Origin: RAM1 sp041905405
Lineage (GTDB): Bacteria; Pseudomonadota; Gammaproteobacteria; Burkholderiales; Burkholderiaceae_C
Assembly: GCA_041905405.1 (NCBI GenBank)
Contig: JAYRLC010000011.1
Span: 41,830-105,829, forward strand
Direction: 5' to 3'
Length of the DNA stretch: 64,000 nt
Part shown: positions 43,181 to 52,032 of the stretch, piece after piece
Position numbering within the stretch: the stretch's first letter is position 1
How the letters are laid out: each line of letters begins with the position of its first letter
Notes under the pieces: model-generated
What the model was told of the DNA's origin: nothing
The model's database searches: none
What the model saw: only the letters and a program-made list of their open reading frames with translations
Program-made: the position numbers and the translations under genes

Positions 43181-43627
43181 ATGATCAAGACCTCACTTGC
43201 TGCCGCCGCGCTGGCTATGGCGACGCTGGGCGCAGCCACCACCCCGGCATCCGCGGCCACGTCCATCACTGTGCAAATCGGCCCGCCGCCCGCGCCGTAC
43301 TACGAAGCGGTCCCCACCCCGCGGCGCGGCCAGGTCTGGCTGCCCGGCCATTGGGAATGGCGCGGCAACCACCACGCGTGGGTGGCCGGCCAGTTCGTGC
43401 GCGCGCGGCCCGGCTACCAGTATGTCCAGCCCACGTATGTTCGCCAGGGCAACCGCTGGGACTACCGGGCCGGCTACTGGGCCCACGAGAACCGGGCCCA
43501 CGACAACCGGGGCGGCCGCGGCGACCGCGACCATGACGGCATCGCCAACCGCTACGACCGCGACCGGGACAACGATGGCGTGCCCAACCGCTACGACCGC
43601 CATCCCGACAACCGCAACCGGTCGTGA
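43181..43627 (+). CDS. YXWGXW-type exported protein with Asp-rich repeats
   Basis: A 148-residue protein with a signal peptide (residues 1-25, cut near ASAA). A YXWGXW-like region follows (WLPGHWEWRGNHHAWVAGQF, VQPTYVRQGNRWDYRAGYW). The tail has two calcium-binding-like Asp repeats (DRDHDGIANRYD, DRDNDGVPNRYD), as in thrombospondin type 3 units. The family is of unknown function, probably envelope-associated. Its ribosome site lies in a possible hairpin (43158-43176). Confidence 0.82.
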   Translation: MIKTSLAAAALAMATLGAATTPASAATSITVQIGPPPAPYYEAVPTPRRGQVWLPGHWEWRGNHHAWVAGQFVRARPGYQYVQPTYVRQGNRWDYRAGYWAHENRAHDNRGGRGDRDHDGIANRYDRDRDNDGVPNRYDRHPDNRNRS

Positions 43628-43645
43628 CAGCGCCCCGCGTCGCAA

Positions 43646-44503
43646 TCAGTGCGCGTGCGCCAGTCCGCTGACAGCAGTGACCATGGCAATGCCCACCAGC
43701 AGCCAGGCAATCTGCGCGGCGGTCTGGCGCGCGCTCAGGCGCTTCTGCAGTTGCGGAATCAGGTCGGCCAGCGCCACATAGACAAAGCTGCTGCTGGCCA
43801 CGACCAGGAAGTACGGCAGGAAGTCGTGCAACTGCTCCACCAGGAAATAGCCCACGATGCCGCCCAGCGCCGTGACGGCACCGGCCAGCGACACCTTGAC
43901 CAGCGCCGCGCGCCGGTTGGGGCTGGACTGGCGCAGCACCACCAGATCGCCCATGTGGTGCGGCACCTCGTGGGCCAGCACCGACAGCGCCGCCACAAGC
44001 CCCAGCCGGATGTCGGCGATGAATGCCGACGCAATCAGGATGCCGTCGCCAAAGCAGTGCACGCTGTCACCCGTCAGCACGGCCCAGGCCCCACCCCGGG
44101 CCGGCGCGTGCGGGTGGTGGTGATGCCCGTGCCCATGATCGTGCCCATGATCGTGGCCATGCGCGTGCGGGTGGTCGTGCCCGTGGTCGTCGTGGTGGTG
44201 CTCATGCCCGTGGTGCCACAGCTCGGCCTTGTCGAGCAAAAAGAAAAACACCACGCCCACCAGCAGCGTGGCGAACAGCTCCTTGGCGCCGGCCTGCGAC
44301 TCGAAAGCCTCGGGCAGCAGGTGCATGAAGGCAGTGGCCAGCAGCGCGCCGGCCGCCAGGCTCAGCAGGTGCTGCGGGCCCACGCGGCCCTGCTGCGTGC
44401 GGTCGCCCGTGGCGACGGCGCCCAACCCCATCAGCGCGGCAGCAAGCCACACGCTGCCGATGCCCGCAGCCAGGGTGGCGATCACAATGGCAATCAATGT
44501 CAT
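43646..44503 (-). CDS. ZIP family metal transporter
   Basis: A 285-residue membrane protein of the ZIP family with about eight helices. The metal-binding core is HCFGDGILIASAF (His149) in TM4 and LAHEVPHHMGDLVVL (His178, Glu179) in TM5. Between TM3 and TM4 lies a His-rich loop (residues 97-132, nt 44108-44215), typical of ZIPs that sense or collect zinc. It probably imports zinc or a related divalent ion. The ATG at 44503 is chosen; the longer frame crosses a terminator. Confidence 0.92.
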   Translation of the reverse strand: MTLIAIVIATLAAGIGSVWLAAALMGLGAVATGDRTQQGRVGPQHLLSLAAGALLATAFMHLLPEAFESQAGAKELFATLLVGVVFFFLLDKAELWHHGHEHHHDDHGHDHPHAHGHDHGHDHGHGHHHHPHAPARGGAWAVLTGDSVHCFGDGILIASAFIADIRLGLVAALSVLAHEVPHHMGDLVVLRQSSPNRRAALVKVSLAGAVTALGGIVGYFLVEQLHDFLPYFLVVASSSFVYVALADLIPQLQKRLSARQTAAQIAWLLVGIAMVTAVSGLAHAH

Positions 44504-44524
44504 GACGTCAAAACGAAACTCACG

Positions 44525-44547
44525 AAAAAGGGCCGCTTGCGCGGCCC
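44525..44547 (-). terminator. Rho-independent terminator after the dienelactone hydrolase gene
   Basis: GGGCCGC-TTGC-GCGGCCC with a T-run on the minus strand (plus-strand AAAAA at 44525-44529). It lies between the hydrolase stop (44593) and the ZIP start (44503), separating the two minus-strand genes. Confidence 0.8.
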
Positions 44548-44592
44548 CTGCACGGCGGGCGGCACAAGCCGCCTGCTGAAAAGGCTGTGGCG

Positions 44593-45492
44593 TCAGGCCA
44601 CGCCGTTGGCCTTGAACCATTCCACCGCGCGCTTCCAGCCGTCTTCGGCCGGGCCCTGGCGGAAGCTGGGGCGGTAGTCTGCGTGGAAGGCATGCGGCGC
44701 GTCAGGGTACACCACGAACTGCGAAGCCTTGGCGGCGGCATTGCCGGCGGCCAGAGCAGTTTTCATCTTATCAACGGTGTCAAGGGGGATGCCGGCGTCC
44801 TTTTCGCCGTACAGGCCCAGCACGGGGCCGTTCAGCGCGGCGGCCACGTCCACCGGATGTTTGGGGGTCACAGGCGTGCTGGCGCCCACCAGGCGGCCGT
44901 ACCAGGCCACGCCGGCCTTGACGTTGGGGCTGTGGGCGGCGTACAGCCAGGTGATGCGACCGCCCCAGCAGAAGCCCGTGATGCCCACTTTGGACGTATT
45001 GCCACCGTTGGCGCCGGCCCACTTGACTGCGGCGTCCAGGTCGCCCATGACCTGGGCGTCCGGCACCTTGGAGACGACTTCGGCCTGCAGCTTGGCGATC
45101 TCGCCATACGACGTGGGGTCGCCCTGGCGCTGGAACAGCTCGGGGGCAATGGCCAGGTAGCCGGCCTTGGCAAAGCGGCGGGCGGTGTCGGCAATGTATT
45201 CATGCACGCCGAAAATTTCCTGGATCACCAGCACGACCGGCAGGTTGGTCTTGCCTGCCGGCGCAGCGCGGTAGGCCGCCATCTTGAAACCATTGACCTC
45301 AATGGTCACCTCGCCGGCCGTCAGGCCTTCAGACGAGGTCTTGATGGCCGTCTGCGCCATGATGGGCATGGCCGTGGCGGCGTAGCCCACGCCCAGCGCC
45401 GCCTTCAGCGCGGTGCGGCGCGTTGCGCCGTCTTCGGTGGTTTTGCCGGGCAGCAGGGAATCGAAATCGGCCTTGTGGTCGTCGCGCAGCAT
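44593..45492 (-). CDS. Dienelactone hydrolase family protein, exported
   Basis: A 299-residue alpha/beta hydrolase of the dienelactone hydrolase family. The catalytic Cys is in TGFCWGGR, Asp in GEKDAGI and His in PDAPHAFHA. The N-terminus (TRRTALKAALGVGYAATAMP) looks like a twin-arginine or Sec signal, unusual for cytoplasmic DLH but common in the dienelactone hydrolase-like subgroup. GGAGAAC precedes the ATG at 45492; the longer frame to 45897 overlaps the divergent tautomerase gene. It may open lactones from aromatic degradation; no chlorocatechol genes are nearby. Confidence 0.9.
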   Translation of the reverse strand: MLRDDHKADFDSLLPGKTTEDGATRRTALKAALGVGYAATAMPIMAQTAIKTSSEGLTAGEVTIEVNGFKMAAYRAAPAGKTNLPVVLVIQEIFGVHEYIADTARRFAKAGYLAIAPELFQRQGDPTSYGEIAKLQAEVVSKVPDAQVMGDLDAAVKWAGANGGNTSKVGITGFCWGGRITWLYAAHSPNVKAGVAWYGRLVGASTPVTPKHPVDVAAALNGPVLGLYGEKDAGIPLDTVDKMKTALAAGNAAAKASQFVVYPDAPHAFHADYRPSFRQGPAEDGWKRAVEWFKANGVA

Positions 45493-45581
45493 GGTTGTTC
45501 TCCGTTGGGTGGTTGAGCGATGCGCGTGAGAGTCTAGGCAGGTGCGAAAGTTTTCGCTATCGCAGGGAAATTCACCGCACA

Positions 45582-45595
45582 AAGGGAAAACCCTT
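45582..45595. promoter_or_regulatory. AAGGG-AAAA-CCCTT palindrome between dienelactone hydrolase and tautomerase genes
   Basis: Perfect 5-bp arms, 89 bp before the hydrolase ATG and 65 bp before the tautomerase ATG, in a divergent promoter region. A second palindrome, GCGAAA-GT-TTTCGC... (45544-45557), lies nearby. It belongs to the recurring motif set. Confidence 0.5.
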
Positions 45596-45660
45596 GCTCG
45601 TGCCCGCGCGGCACGCCGCCGTATAGTCGCGCGGTCGTCAGCACTTCCCAAGGAACCACC

Positions 45661-45849
45661 ATGCCCACCATCCGTGTCGAGATGTTTGAAGGCCGCACGC
45701 CCGAGCAGAAACAGAACCTTGTCAAGGCCATCACCCAGGCCGTGGTGGACACGCTGGGCAGCAAACCCGATGGCGTGGACGTGATCCTGTACGACATCAA
45801 GAAGTCGGACTGGGCGACTGGCGGGGAGTTGTGGTCGGAGAAGAAGTAG
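45661..45849 (+). CDS. 4-oxalocrotonate tautomerase-like protein
   Basis: A 62-residue tautomerase of the 4-OT family. The catalytic Pro1 (after Met removal), Arg11 (EGR) and a Trp at position 50 (SDWATGGE; usually Phe) are present. Position 39, Arg in 4-OT and a contact for the 2-oxo-dicarboxylate substrate, is Asp here (GVDVILYD; codon 45778-45780). So it is probably not a classic 4-OT but another tautomerase. It shares an intergenic region with the dienelactone hydrolase. Confidence 0.9.
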   Translation: MPTIRVEMFEGRTPEQKQNLVKAITQAVVDTLGSKPDGVDVILYDIKKSDWATGGELWSEKK

Positions 45850-45865
45850 CCCAGCCGCCGCTGTA

Positions 45866-48661
45866 TCAATGGGCCTTGTCCCAGTTGGGCCCCACACCCA
45901 CCTCGGCCAGCAGAGGCACCTTCAGCTGGGCAACACCGGCCATCAAACGCGGAATCTCGGCGCGCAGCCACTGCACCTCGCCCTCGGGCACCTCGAACAC
46001 CAGTTCGTCATGCACCTGCATGATCATCTTCGTGCCGCGCTTTTCATCGTCCAGCACCTTCTGCACCGCGTTCATGCTGAGCTTGATCAGGTCGGCCGCC
46101 GTGCCCTGCATCGGTGCGTTGATGGCCGCGCGCTCGGCGCCGCCGCGGCGCGGGCCATTGGGTGAATTGATCTCGGGCAGGTACAGGCGACGGCCGAACA
46201 CGGTCTCCACATAGCCACGGCTCTTGGCCATCAGGCGGGTCTCGTCCATGTAGGTCTTCACGCCCGCGAAGCGCTGGAAATACCGCTCGATGTAGTTCTT
46301 GGCCGCCGTGTTGTCGATGGCCAGCGCGCGCGCCAGGCCGAACGCGCTCATGCCGTAGATCAGGCCGAAGTTGATGACCTTGGCGTAGCGGCGCTGCTCG
46401 CTGGACACCTGGTCGGGCAGCACGCCGAACACCTCGGCCGCCGTGGCGCGGTGCACGTCCATGCCATCGTGAAAGGCCTTGAGCAGCGCCTCGTCCTCGC
46501 TGATGTGCGCCATGATGCGCAGCTCGATCTGGCTGTAGTCGGCACTGGCGATCACGCTGCCCGCGGGCGCGACGAAGGCCTCGCGCACGCGGCGGCCCTC
46601 AGGCGTGCGGATGGGGATGTTCTGAAGGTTGGGGTCGTTGCTGGACAGCCGCCCCGTCACCGCCACCGCCTGGGCATAGTGCGTGTGCACGCGGCCCGTG
46701 CGCGGCAGCGCCATCTGGGCCAGCTTGTCGGTGTAGGTGCCCTTGAGCTTGGACAGGCTGCGGTGCTCCAGGATGCGCGCGGGCAGCGGGTAGTCCTCGG
46801 CCAGTTTTTCCAGCACTTCCTCGTCGGTGCTGGGTGCACCCGTCGCGGTCTTCTTGACCACGGGCAGGCCCAGCTTGGTGAAGAAGATTTCCCCGATCTG
46901 CTTGGGGCTGCCCAGGTTGAACGGCTGGCCCGCCAGCTCGTGCGCCTGCTGCTCCAGCGCCATGATGCGCTGGCCCAGTTCGTGGCTTTGCGCGGCCAGC
47001 GTGGGCGCGTCGATCAGCACGCCGTTGCGCTCGATGCGGTACAGGCTTTCGCTGCTCTCCATCTCCAGCTCGTAGATGAAGCGCAGCTTGTCGTCACGCT
47101 GCAGTTGCGGCCACAGCACGCCATGCACGTCCAGCGTCTGGTCGCTGTCCTCGCACGAGTATTCGGCCGCCTTGGCGACGTCCACCTGGCTGAACGGGAT
47201 CTGGTGCGCGCCCTTGCCGCACAGGTCCTCGTAGTTGATGCCGCTGCGGCCCGTATGGCGCTCGGCCAGGCTGGCCAGGCCGTGCGGCTTGTGCACTTCC
47301 AGCACGTAGCTTTGCAGCATGGTGTCGTGCGCATAGCCCCGCACCTCGATCCCGTGGTTGGCGAACACATGGCGGTCGTACTTGATGTGCTGGCCCAGCT
47401 TTTTCTTCGTACCGTCCTCCAGCCAGGGCTTGAGTCGGGCCAGCACCTCGTCGCGCGGCAACTGCTCGGGCGCGTCGGGGTAGTCATGCGTGAGCGGGAT
47501 GTAGGCCGCCTCGCCCGGCGTCACGCTGAAGCTGATGCCCACGATCTCGGCGCGCATTTCGTCCAGCGACGTGGTTTCGGTGTCGACCGCCGCCAGATCC
47601 GCCGACTGCAGGCGCGCGAGCCAGGTATCCAGCAGCTCCCAGGTGAAGATCGTGTCGTACTTGAGGTTGGTGGCCTCGCGGTTGATGGTGAGTGCCGGCT
47701 CGTCGAACAGGCCGCCGGTAGTGCCGCGCGGGGGCTGATTCTGTTCGATCAGTTCAGGCGGGGTGTCCTGTGCCTGCAAGGTCTTGACCAGGCCCTTGAA
47801 GCCATACTTCTCGCTGAATGCCTTCAACGCCTCGGTGTCCTGCCCGCTGATGGTGATGGCATGAAGCGACGGCAGGCCGGCGATGTACTCCGCCAGGTCG
47901 CAGTCGGTCTTGATGGTGAGCAGCTCGCGGCCCTTGGGCAGCCAGTCGAGCGCGTTGCGCAGGTTCTCGCCGGCCACGCCCTTGATCTCGCCCGCCCGCT
48001 CGATCAGCGCCTGCAGCGAGCCGTATTCGGTCAGCCACTTCACAGCCGTCTTCGGGCCGACCTTGGGCACGCCGGGCACGTTGTCCACGGCATCGCCCAC
48101 CAGCGTCTGGTAGTCCAGCATCAGCCGCGGCGGCACGCCAAACTCCGCCTCCACCCCCGCAACGTCACGCCGGCGGTCGTTCATCGTGTCGATGACCGTG
48201 ATGTGCTCGTTGACGAGCTGGCTCAGGTCCTTGTCGCCACTGGAGATGATGACCTCGATGCCCTGTTGCGCCGCCACATGGGCCAGCGTGCCGATCACGT
48301 CGTCGGCCTCCACGCCTGGCACGTCCAGCACACGCCAGCCCAGCAGCTTCACGACCTCGTGGATGGGCTCGATCTGGCTGCGCAGGTCATCCGGCATGGG
48401 TGAGCGGTTGGCCTTGTACTGCGGGTACAGCGCGTCGCGGAAGGTCGGGCCCTTGGCGTCAAAAATGCAGGCGGCATAGTCGGCACGCACGTCCTTGCGC
48501 AGCTTCTGCATCATGTTGATCATGCCGCGGATGGCGCCCGTGGCCGGGCTTGCCGGGTCGCCCGGCACGGCCCGCAGGTCCGGCATGGCGTGGAACGCCC
48601 GGTAGAGGTAGCTGGAGCCATCGACCAGCAGCAGTGTTTTCGGCGCAACAGTTTCAGACAT
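45866..48661 (-). CDS. polA: DNA polymerase I
   Basis: A 931-residue three-domain Pol I. Residues 1 to ~290 are the 5'-3' exonuclease (LVDGSSYLYRAFHAM, DVPGVEADDVIGTLA). About 330-520 is the 3'-5' exonuclease; VDTETTS retains the DxE metal site. The rest is the polymerase domain: SADYSQIELRIMAH (motif A), RRYAKVINFGLIYGMSAFG (motif B) and QVHDELVFEVP (motif C). It fills gaps after excision repair and primer removal. The family length is about 930 aa. It is convergent with the tautomerase gene, with 16 bp between the stops. Confidence 0.97.
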   Translation of the reverse strand: MSETVAPKTLLLVDGSSYLYRAFHAMPDLRAVPGDPASPATGAIRGMINMMQKLRKDVRADYAACIFDAKGPTFRDALYPQYKANRSPMPDDLRSQIEPIHEVVKLLGWRVLDVPGVEADDVIGTLAHVAAQQGIEVIISSGDKDLSQLVNEHITVIDTMNDRRRDVAGVEAEFGVPPRLMLDYQTLVGDAVDNVPGVPKVGPKTAVKWLTEYGSLQALIERAGEIKGVAGENLRNALDWLPKGRELLTIKTDCDLAEYIAGLPSLHAITISGQDTEALKAFSEKYGFKGLVKTLQAQDTPPELIEQNQPPRGTTGGLFDEPALTINREATNLKYDTIFTWELLDTWLARLQSADLAAVDTETTSLDEMRAEIVGISFSVTPGEAAYIPLTHDYPDAPEQLPRDEVLARLKPWLEDGTKKKLGQHIKYDRHVFANHGIEVRGYAHDTMLQSYVLEVHKPHGLASLAERHTGRSGINYEDLCGKGAHQIPFSQVDVAKAAEYSCEDSDQTLDVHGVLWPQLQRDDKLRFIYELEMESSESLYRIERNGVLIDAPTLAAQSHELGQRIMALEQQAHELAGQPFNLGSPKQIGEIFFTKLGLPVVKKTATGAPSTDEEVLEKLAEDYPLPARILEHRSLSKLKGTYTDKLAQMALPRTGRVHTHYAQAVAVTGRLSSNDPNLQNIPIRTPEGRRVREAFVAPAGSVIASADYSQIELRIMAHISEDEALLKAFHDGMDVHRATAAEVFGVLPDQVSSEQRRYAKVINFGLIYGMSAFGLARALAIDNTAAKNYIERYFQRFAGVKTYMDETRLMAKSRGYVETVFGRRLYLPEINSPNGPRRGGAERAAINAPMQGTAADLIKLSMNAVQKVLDDEKRGTKMIMQVHDELVFEVPEGEVQWLRAEIPRLMAGVAQLKVPLLAEVGVGPNWDKAH

Positions 48662-48744
48662 GGAAGCAGATTTATAGGTGGCAGTCAGTTACTTGCGGTT
48701 ACGCTGGCTGTTCAAACAACTTGCGCCCTTGCGGCCACAAAACC

Positions 48745-49098
48745 ATGAAAAAAACGCTACCCCGCCTGCTGCTGCTTGCCAGTTTAATCCTGCCCCTGGG
48801 CGCATTCGCGGCAGGAGCCATTGCCGTAGACGACGAGGAAGGCGAGTCCGATCCCGGCTACGGCATCGTGACCGGCTATGCAACGCGGGATGAGGCCGGC
48901 AAGGAAGCCCTGGCCGAGTGCAAGAAGCAGGGCAACAAGAACTGCAAGGTCGTTGTGCGCTTCGACAAATGCGGCGCCTATGCCGCGAACAAGAAGAGCT
49001 ACGGCATCGGCTTTGGCGGCACTGTGCAAGCCGCGCGCACCAAAGCCCTGGACGAATGCGGCGGCGGCTGCAAGGTGATCGTCTCGGACTGCGAATAA
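48745..49098 (+). CDS. DUF4189 family exported protein
   Basis: A 117-residue protein with a signal peptide (residues 1-22, cut near AFAAG). The mature part matches DUF4189: GYGIVTGYATRDEAGKEALA, NCKVVVRFDKCGAYA and ALDECGGGCKVIVSDCE. It has seven cysteines. The function of the family is not known. It starts 84 bp from the divergent polA gene. Confidence 0.85.
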   Translation: MKKTLPRLLLLASLILPLGAFAAGAIAVDDEEGESDPGYGIVTGYATRDEAGKEALAECKKQGNKNCKVVVRFDKCGAYAANKKSYGIGFGGTVQAARTKALDECGGGCKVIVSDCE

Positions 49099-49156
49099 GC
49101 CGTTCCGGGTAACCGTCCCATCGGGCCCGGGGGCCCGATTTCCTACAATCGGGGGC

Positions 49157-49444
49157 ATGCGTGCCCTCTTTCTTTTTTCCGCCCTCGCGGCCTGTGCCGC
49201 CGCCCAGGCGCAGGCCCCTGCGGCGCCGGCCACCCCTGCCCAAGCCCTGCAGCGCGATGCGGAGCCGAACGGGCGAAACAATCAGCGCATCGAGCGCGTG
49301 CGCATTGAGGACGCCGGCAGCCGCGTCGACGAACTGCGCGTGGGGGGCGAGACGCAGAACATCACCGTGCAGCCCAAGACCAATGCGCCTGAGTACCAGG
49401 TCCAGCGCGACGGATCGCGCGTCTGGAACGTTTTCAGGTTCTGA
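49157..49444 (+). CDS. DUF2782 family protein
   Basis: A 95-residue protein with a signal peptide (residues 1-18, cut near AQA). A short domain follows (RIERVRIEDAGSRVDELRVG, PEYQVQRDGSRVWNVFRF) that fits the DUF2782 family of betaproteobacteria, often placed between polA and thrB as here. It ends 4 bp before thrB, so it is likely co-expressed. Function unknown. Confidence 0.85.
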   Translation: MRALFLFSALAACAAAQAQAPAAPATPAQALQRDAEPNGRNNQRIERVRIEDAGSRVDELRVGGETQNITVQPKTNAPEYQVQRDGSRVWNVFRF

Positions 49445-49448
49445 CGCC

Positions 49449-50402
49449 ATGGCCGTTTTCACCGAAGTGTCCGCCGAAGCGGCGCAGGCCCTGCTGGACC
49501 GCCTGAACCTGGGCGCGCTGCAGGCGCTGCGCGGCATCGAAGGCGGGATCGAGAACACCAACTATTTCGCCACCACGTCCGACGGCGAGTACGTGCTCAC
49601 GCTGTTCGAACGCCTGACCTCCGAGCAGTTGCCGTTCTACCTGCACCTCATGAAGCACCTGGCGCAGCGTGGCATCCCCGTGCCGGACCCGGCGGCCGAC
49701 CGGGACGGCGACATCCTGCACACCGTCTGCGGCAAACCCGCCGCCGTGGTCAACCGCCTGCGCGGCAAAAGCGAGCTGTCGCCGGGCGCGGACCATTGTG
49801 CCGCCGTGGGCGCCATGCTGGCGCGCATGCATCTGGCGGGGCGCGACTTCAACCGCAGCCAGCCCAACCTGCGCGGCCTGCCCTGGTGGAACGAGACGGT
49901 GCCCGTGGTGCTGCCGCACCTGGACGCGGCGCAGGCCGCGCTGCTGCAGTCCGAGCTGGCGTTCCAGAACCATATCGCCGCCGGCTCCGCGTACGCCGCC
50001 CTGCCCCGCGGCCCGGTCCATGCCGATCTGTTCCGCGACAACGTGATGTTCGACGGCGCCGAGCTGACCGGCTTCTTCGACTTTTATTTCGCGGGCGTGG
50101 ACACCTGGCTGTTCGACATCGCCGTGTGCCTGAACGACTGGTGCGTCGACCTGCCCACCGGCGCGCACGACGGCGCGCGCGCCGCGGCATTCCTGCGGGC
50201 CTACGAGGGTGTGCGGCCGCTGTCGCGCGCCGAACGCGGGCTGCTGCCGGCCATGGCGCGCGCCGGCGCCCTGCGCTTCTGGATTTCGCGCCTGTGGGAC
50301 TTTCACCTGCCGCGCGAGGCGTCCATGCTCAAGCCGCACGATCCCACGCATTTCGAGCGCGTACTGCGCCAGCGCATCGCCCAGCCCGTGGGGTGCGCGT
50401 AA
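49449..50402 (+). CDS. thrB: Homoserine kinase (ThrB, APH-type)
   Basis: A 317-residue aminoglycoside-phosphotransferase-fold kinase. The N-terminal lobe has GIEGGIENTNYFATT and the C-terminal lobe has the catalytic loop PRGPVHADLFRDNVMFDG, then FDFYFAGVDTWLFDIA (metal-binding Asp). It phosphorylates homoserine in threonine synthesis; this APH-fold form is standard in betaproteobacteria. It starts 4 bp after the DUF2782 gene. Confidence 0.95.
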   Translation: MAVFTEVSAEAAQALLDRLNLGALQALRGIEGGIENTNYFATTSDGEYVLTLFERLTSEQLPFYLHLMKHLAQRGIPVPDPAADRDGDILHTVCGKPAAVVNRLRGKSELSPGADHCAAVGAMLARMHLAGRDFNRSQPNLRGLPWWNETVPVVLPHLDAAQAALLQSELAFQNHIAAGSAYAALPRGPVHADLFRDNVMFDGAELTGFFDFYFAGVDTWLFDIAVCLNDWCVDLPTGAHDGARAAAFLRAYEGVRPLSRAERGLLPAMARAGALRFWISRLWDFHLPREASMLKPHDPTHFERVLRQRIAQPVGCA

Positions 50403-50442
50403 GGTTTTCGCATCCAGCCCGACCCATACGCACGCATATCGC

Positions 50443-51234
50443 ATGAAACTCAACATCGTCCCGGCACGTACCGGCTTTCAATGGGTCAAGCTCGGCATCA
50501 AGACATTCTTCGCGCAGCCGCTGGCCCTGTCCGGCCTGTTCTTCATGTTCATGGCCGTCATGTCGATCGCCACCATGGTGCCCGTGATCGGCAGCGCGCT
50601 GGCGCTGGCCCTGCTGCCAGCCGCCACCCTGGGCCTGATGGCGGCCACGCAGGAAGCCACGCGCGGCAAATTCCCCATGCCCTCCATCCTGGTCACGGCC
50701 TTCCGGGCCGGCCGTCAGCAACTGCGCGCCATGATCGTCCTGGGCGTGCTTTATGCGCTGGGCTTCCTGGTCGTGATGGGCGTGTCGGCGCTGTTCGACG
50801 GCGGCAAGTTCGCGCGGCTGTACCTGGTGGGTGGGCAGATCACCCGGGAGCTGGCCAACGACGACAGCTTCCAGACCGCCATGTGGGTGGCCATGGCGCT
50901 GTACCTGCCGCTGTCGCTGCTGTTCTGGCACGCGCCCGCCCTGGTGCACTGGCATGGCGTGCCGCCCGTCAAGAGCCTGTTCTTCAGCCTGGTGGCCTGC
51001 CTGCGCAATGTCCGGGCGTTCACGCTGTTCGGCCTGGGCTGGATCGGCGTGTTCCTGTTCGGCGGGCTGGTGGTGACCCTGTTCGCCGGGTTGATCGGCA
51101 GCGCGCAGGTGGCGGGCATGGCCATGGTGCCGGCTGCGCTGCTGATGGCCGCCATGTTTTTCACGTCCGTGTATTTCAGCTTCCGCGACAGCTTTGTCGC
51201 TGACGATGCCCCCACCAACGGAGAGACCTCATGA
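50443..51234 (+). CDS. BPSS1780 family membrane protein
   Basis: A 263-residue membrane protein with about six helices. It opens MKLNIVPARTGFQWVKLGIK, the signature of the BPSS1780 family, and continues through hydrophobic stretches (VMSIATMVPVIGSALALALL, LLFWHAPALVHWHGVPPVKS). Function unknown. It follows thrB by 40 bp and its end overlaps the FecR gene start by four bases. Confidence 0.88.
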   Translation: MKLNIVPARTGFQWVKLGIKTFFAQPLALSGLFFMFMAVMSIATMVPVIGSALALALLPAATLGLMAATQEATRGKFPMPSILVTAFRAGRQQLRAMIVLGVLYALGFLVVMGVSALFDGGKFARLYLVGGQITRELANDDSFQTAMWVAMALYLPLSLLFWHAPALVHWHGVPPVKSLFFSLVACLRNVRAFTLFGLGWIGVFLFGGLVVTLFAGLIGSAQVAGMAMVPAALLMAAMFFTSVYFSFRDSFVADDAPTNGETS

Positions 51235-51986
51235 CACAGCACACCCTGCAGGGCCGCACCGAAGAAGAAGTCCTGTGGTTTCGCCGCCGCAGTTTCCTGC
51301 AGGCCGCCGCCGCCTGGACGTCAATGGGCGGCTTCGCGGCCGCCCAGGCGCAGCAGCGCAGCAACATCGTGGAGTTGCAGGGCGACGCGCTGGTCAACGG
51401 TGCGCGACTGACACCTCAACACGCGATCCAGAGTGGTGACTCCGTCGAAACCGGTCCGGGCGGCAGCCTGATCTTCGTGATCGGCAATTCGTCGTTCCAG
51501 GTGCGCCAGAACTCGCGCCTGACCGTGGAGCGTGGGGCCACGCTCAACACGGTCAGCGTGCTGCGCATGATCACCGGCGCCGTCGCCAGCGTCTGGGGCA
51601 AGGGCACCAGCCGCCAGATCATCACCCCCACGCTGACGGCCGGCATCCGCGGCACTGGCGTGTACACCGAGGTGTTTCCCGCGCAGAGCTACCGCAGCTA
51701 TTTCTGCAACTGCTATGGCGTGGTGGACATGGGCGCAGGCCCTGACAAGGCCATCAGCCGCGCGGACTACCACCAGGCCTTCTGGGGCGAGGTCGAGGCC
51801 AGGGAGGGCCGCTTCCTGACCCCGGCCAAGGCCATCAACCACACCGACGAAGAGCTGGAATTCCTCGCCCGGCTGGTCGACCAGCGCACGGCCTGGCAGA
51901 TCGCGGGCCGCAAAGGCGTCAAGGACGGCGCGGGCTACATGGAAGAAAAGCCGGGGCAGGCGCACCCGGCCGCCATGCCGCGCTAA
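51231..51986 (+). CDS. FecR domain-containing exported protein
   Basis: A 251-residue protein whose N-terminus has a twin-arginine-like leader (RRRSFLQAAAAW...AQAQQ). A FecR-type beta domain follows: VELQGDALVNGARLTP, GDSVETGPGGSLIFVIGN and TPTLTAGIRGTGVYTE. FecR domains often sense or bind, but no sigma factor or receptor is nearby. The stop codon lies in the loop of an 8-bp hairpin (51976-51995). It overlaps the BPSS1780 gene by 4 bp. Confidence 0.85.
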   Translation: MTQHTLQGRTEEEVLWFRRRSFLQAAAAWTSMGGFAAAQAQQRSNIVELQGDALVNGARLTPQHAIQSGDSVETGPGGSLIFVIGNSSFQVRQNSRLTVERGATLNTVSVLRMITGAVASVWGKGTSRQIITPTLTAGIRGTGVYTEVFPAQSYRSYFCNCYGVVDMGAGPDKAISRADYHQAFWGEVEAREGRFLTPAKAINHTDEELEFLARLVDQRTAWQIAGRKGVKDGAGYMEEKPGQAHPAAMPR

Positions 51987-51995
51987 GGCGCGGCA
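51976..51995 (+). other. Hairpin with the FecR-protein stop codon in its loop
   Basis: TGCCGCGC-TAAG-GCGCGGCA, perfect 8-bp stem; TAA is the stop codon. No U-run follows directly (TTTT lies about 8 bp later), so terminator activity is doubtful. Confidence 0.55.
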
Positions 51996-52032
51996 CCCGG
52001 CGTTTTCGCGCGGAGGCGCAGCAGCCCCGGCG

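Noticed and set aside
46451..48403. 650-codon open frame on the plus strand
   Set aside because: Antisense to polA with no motif.
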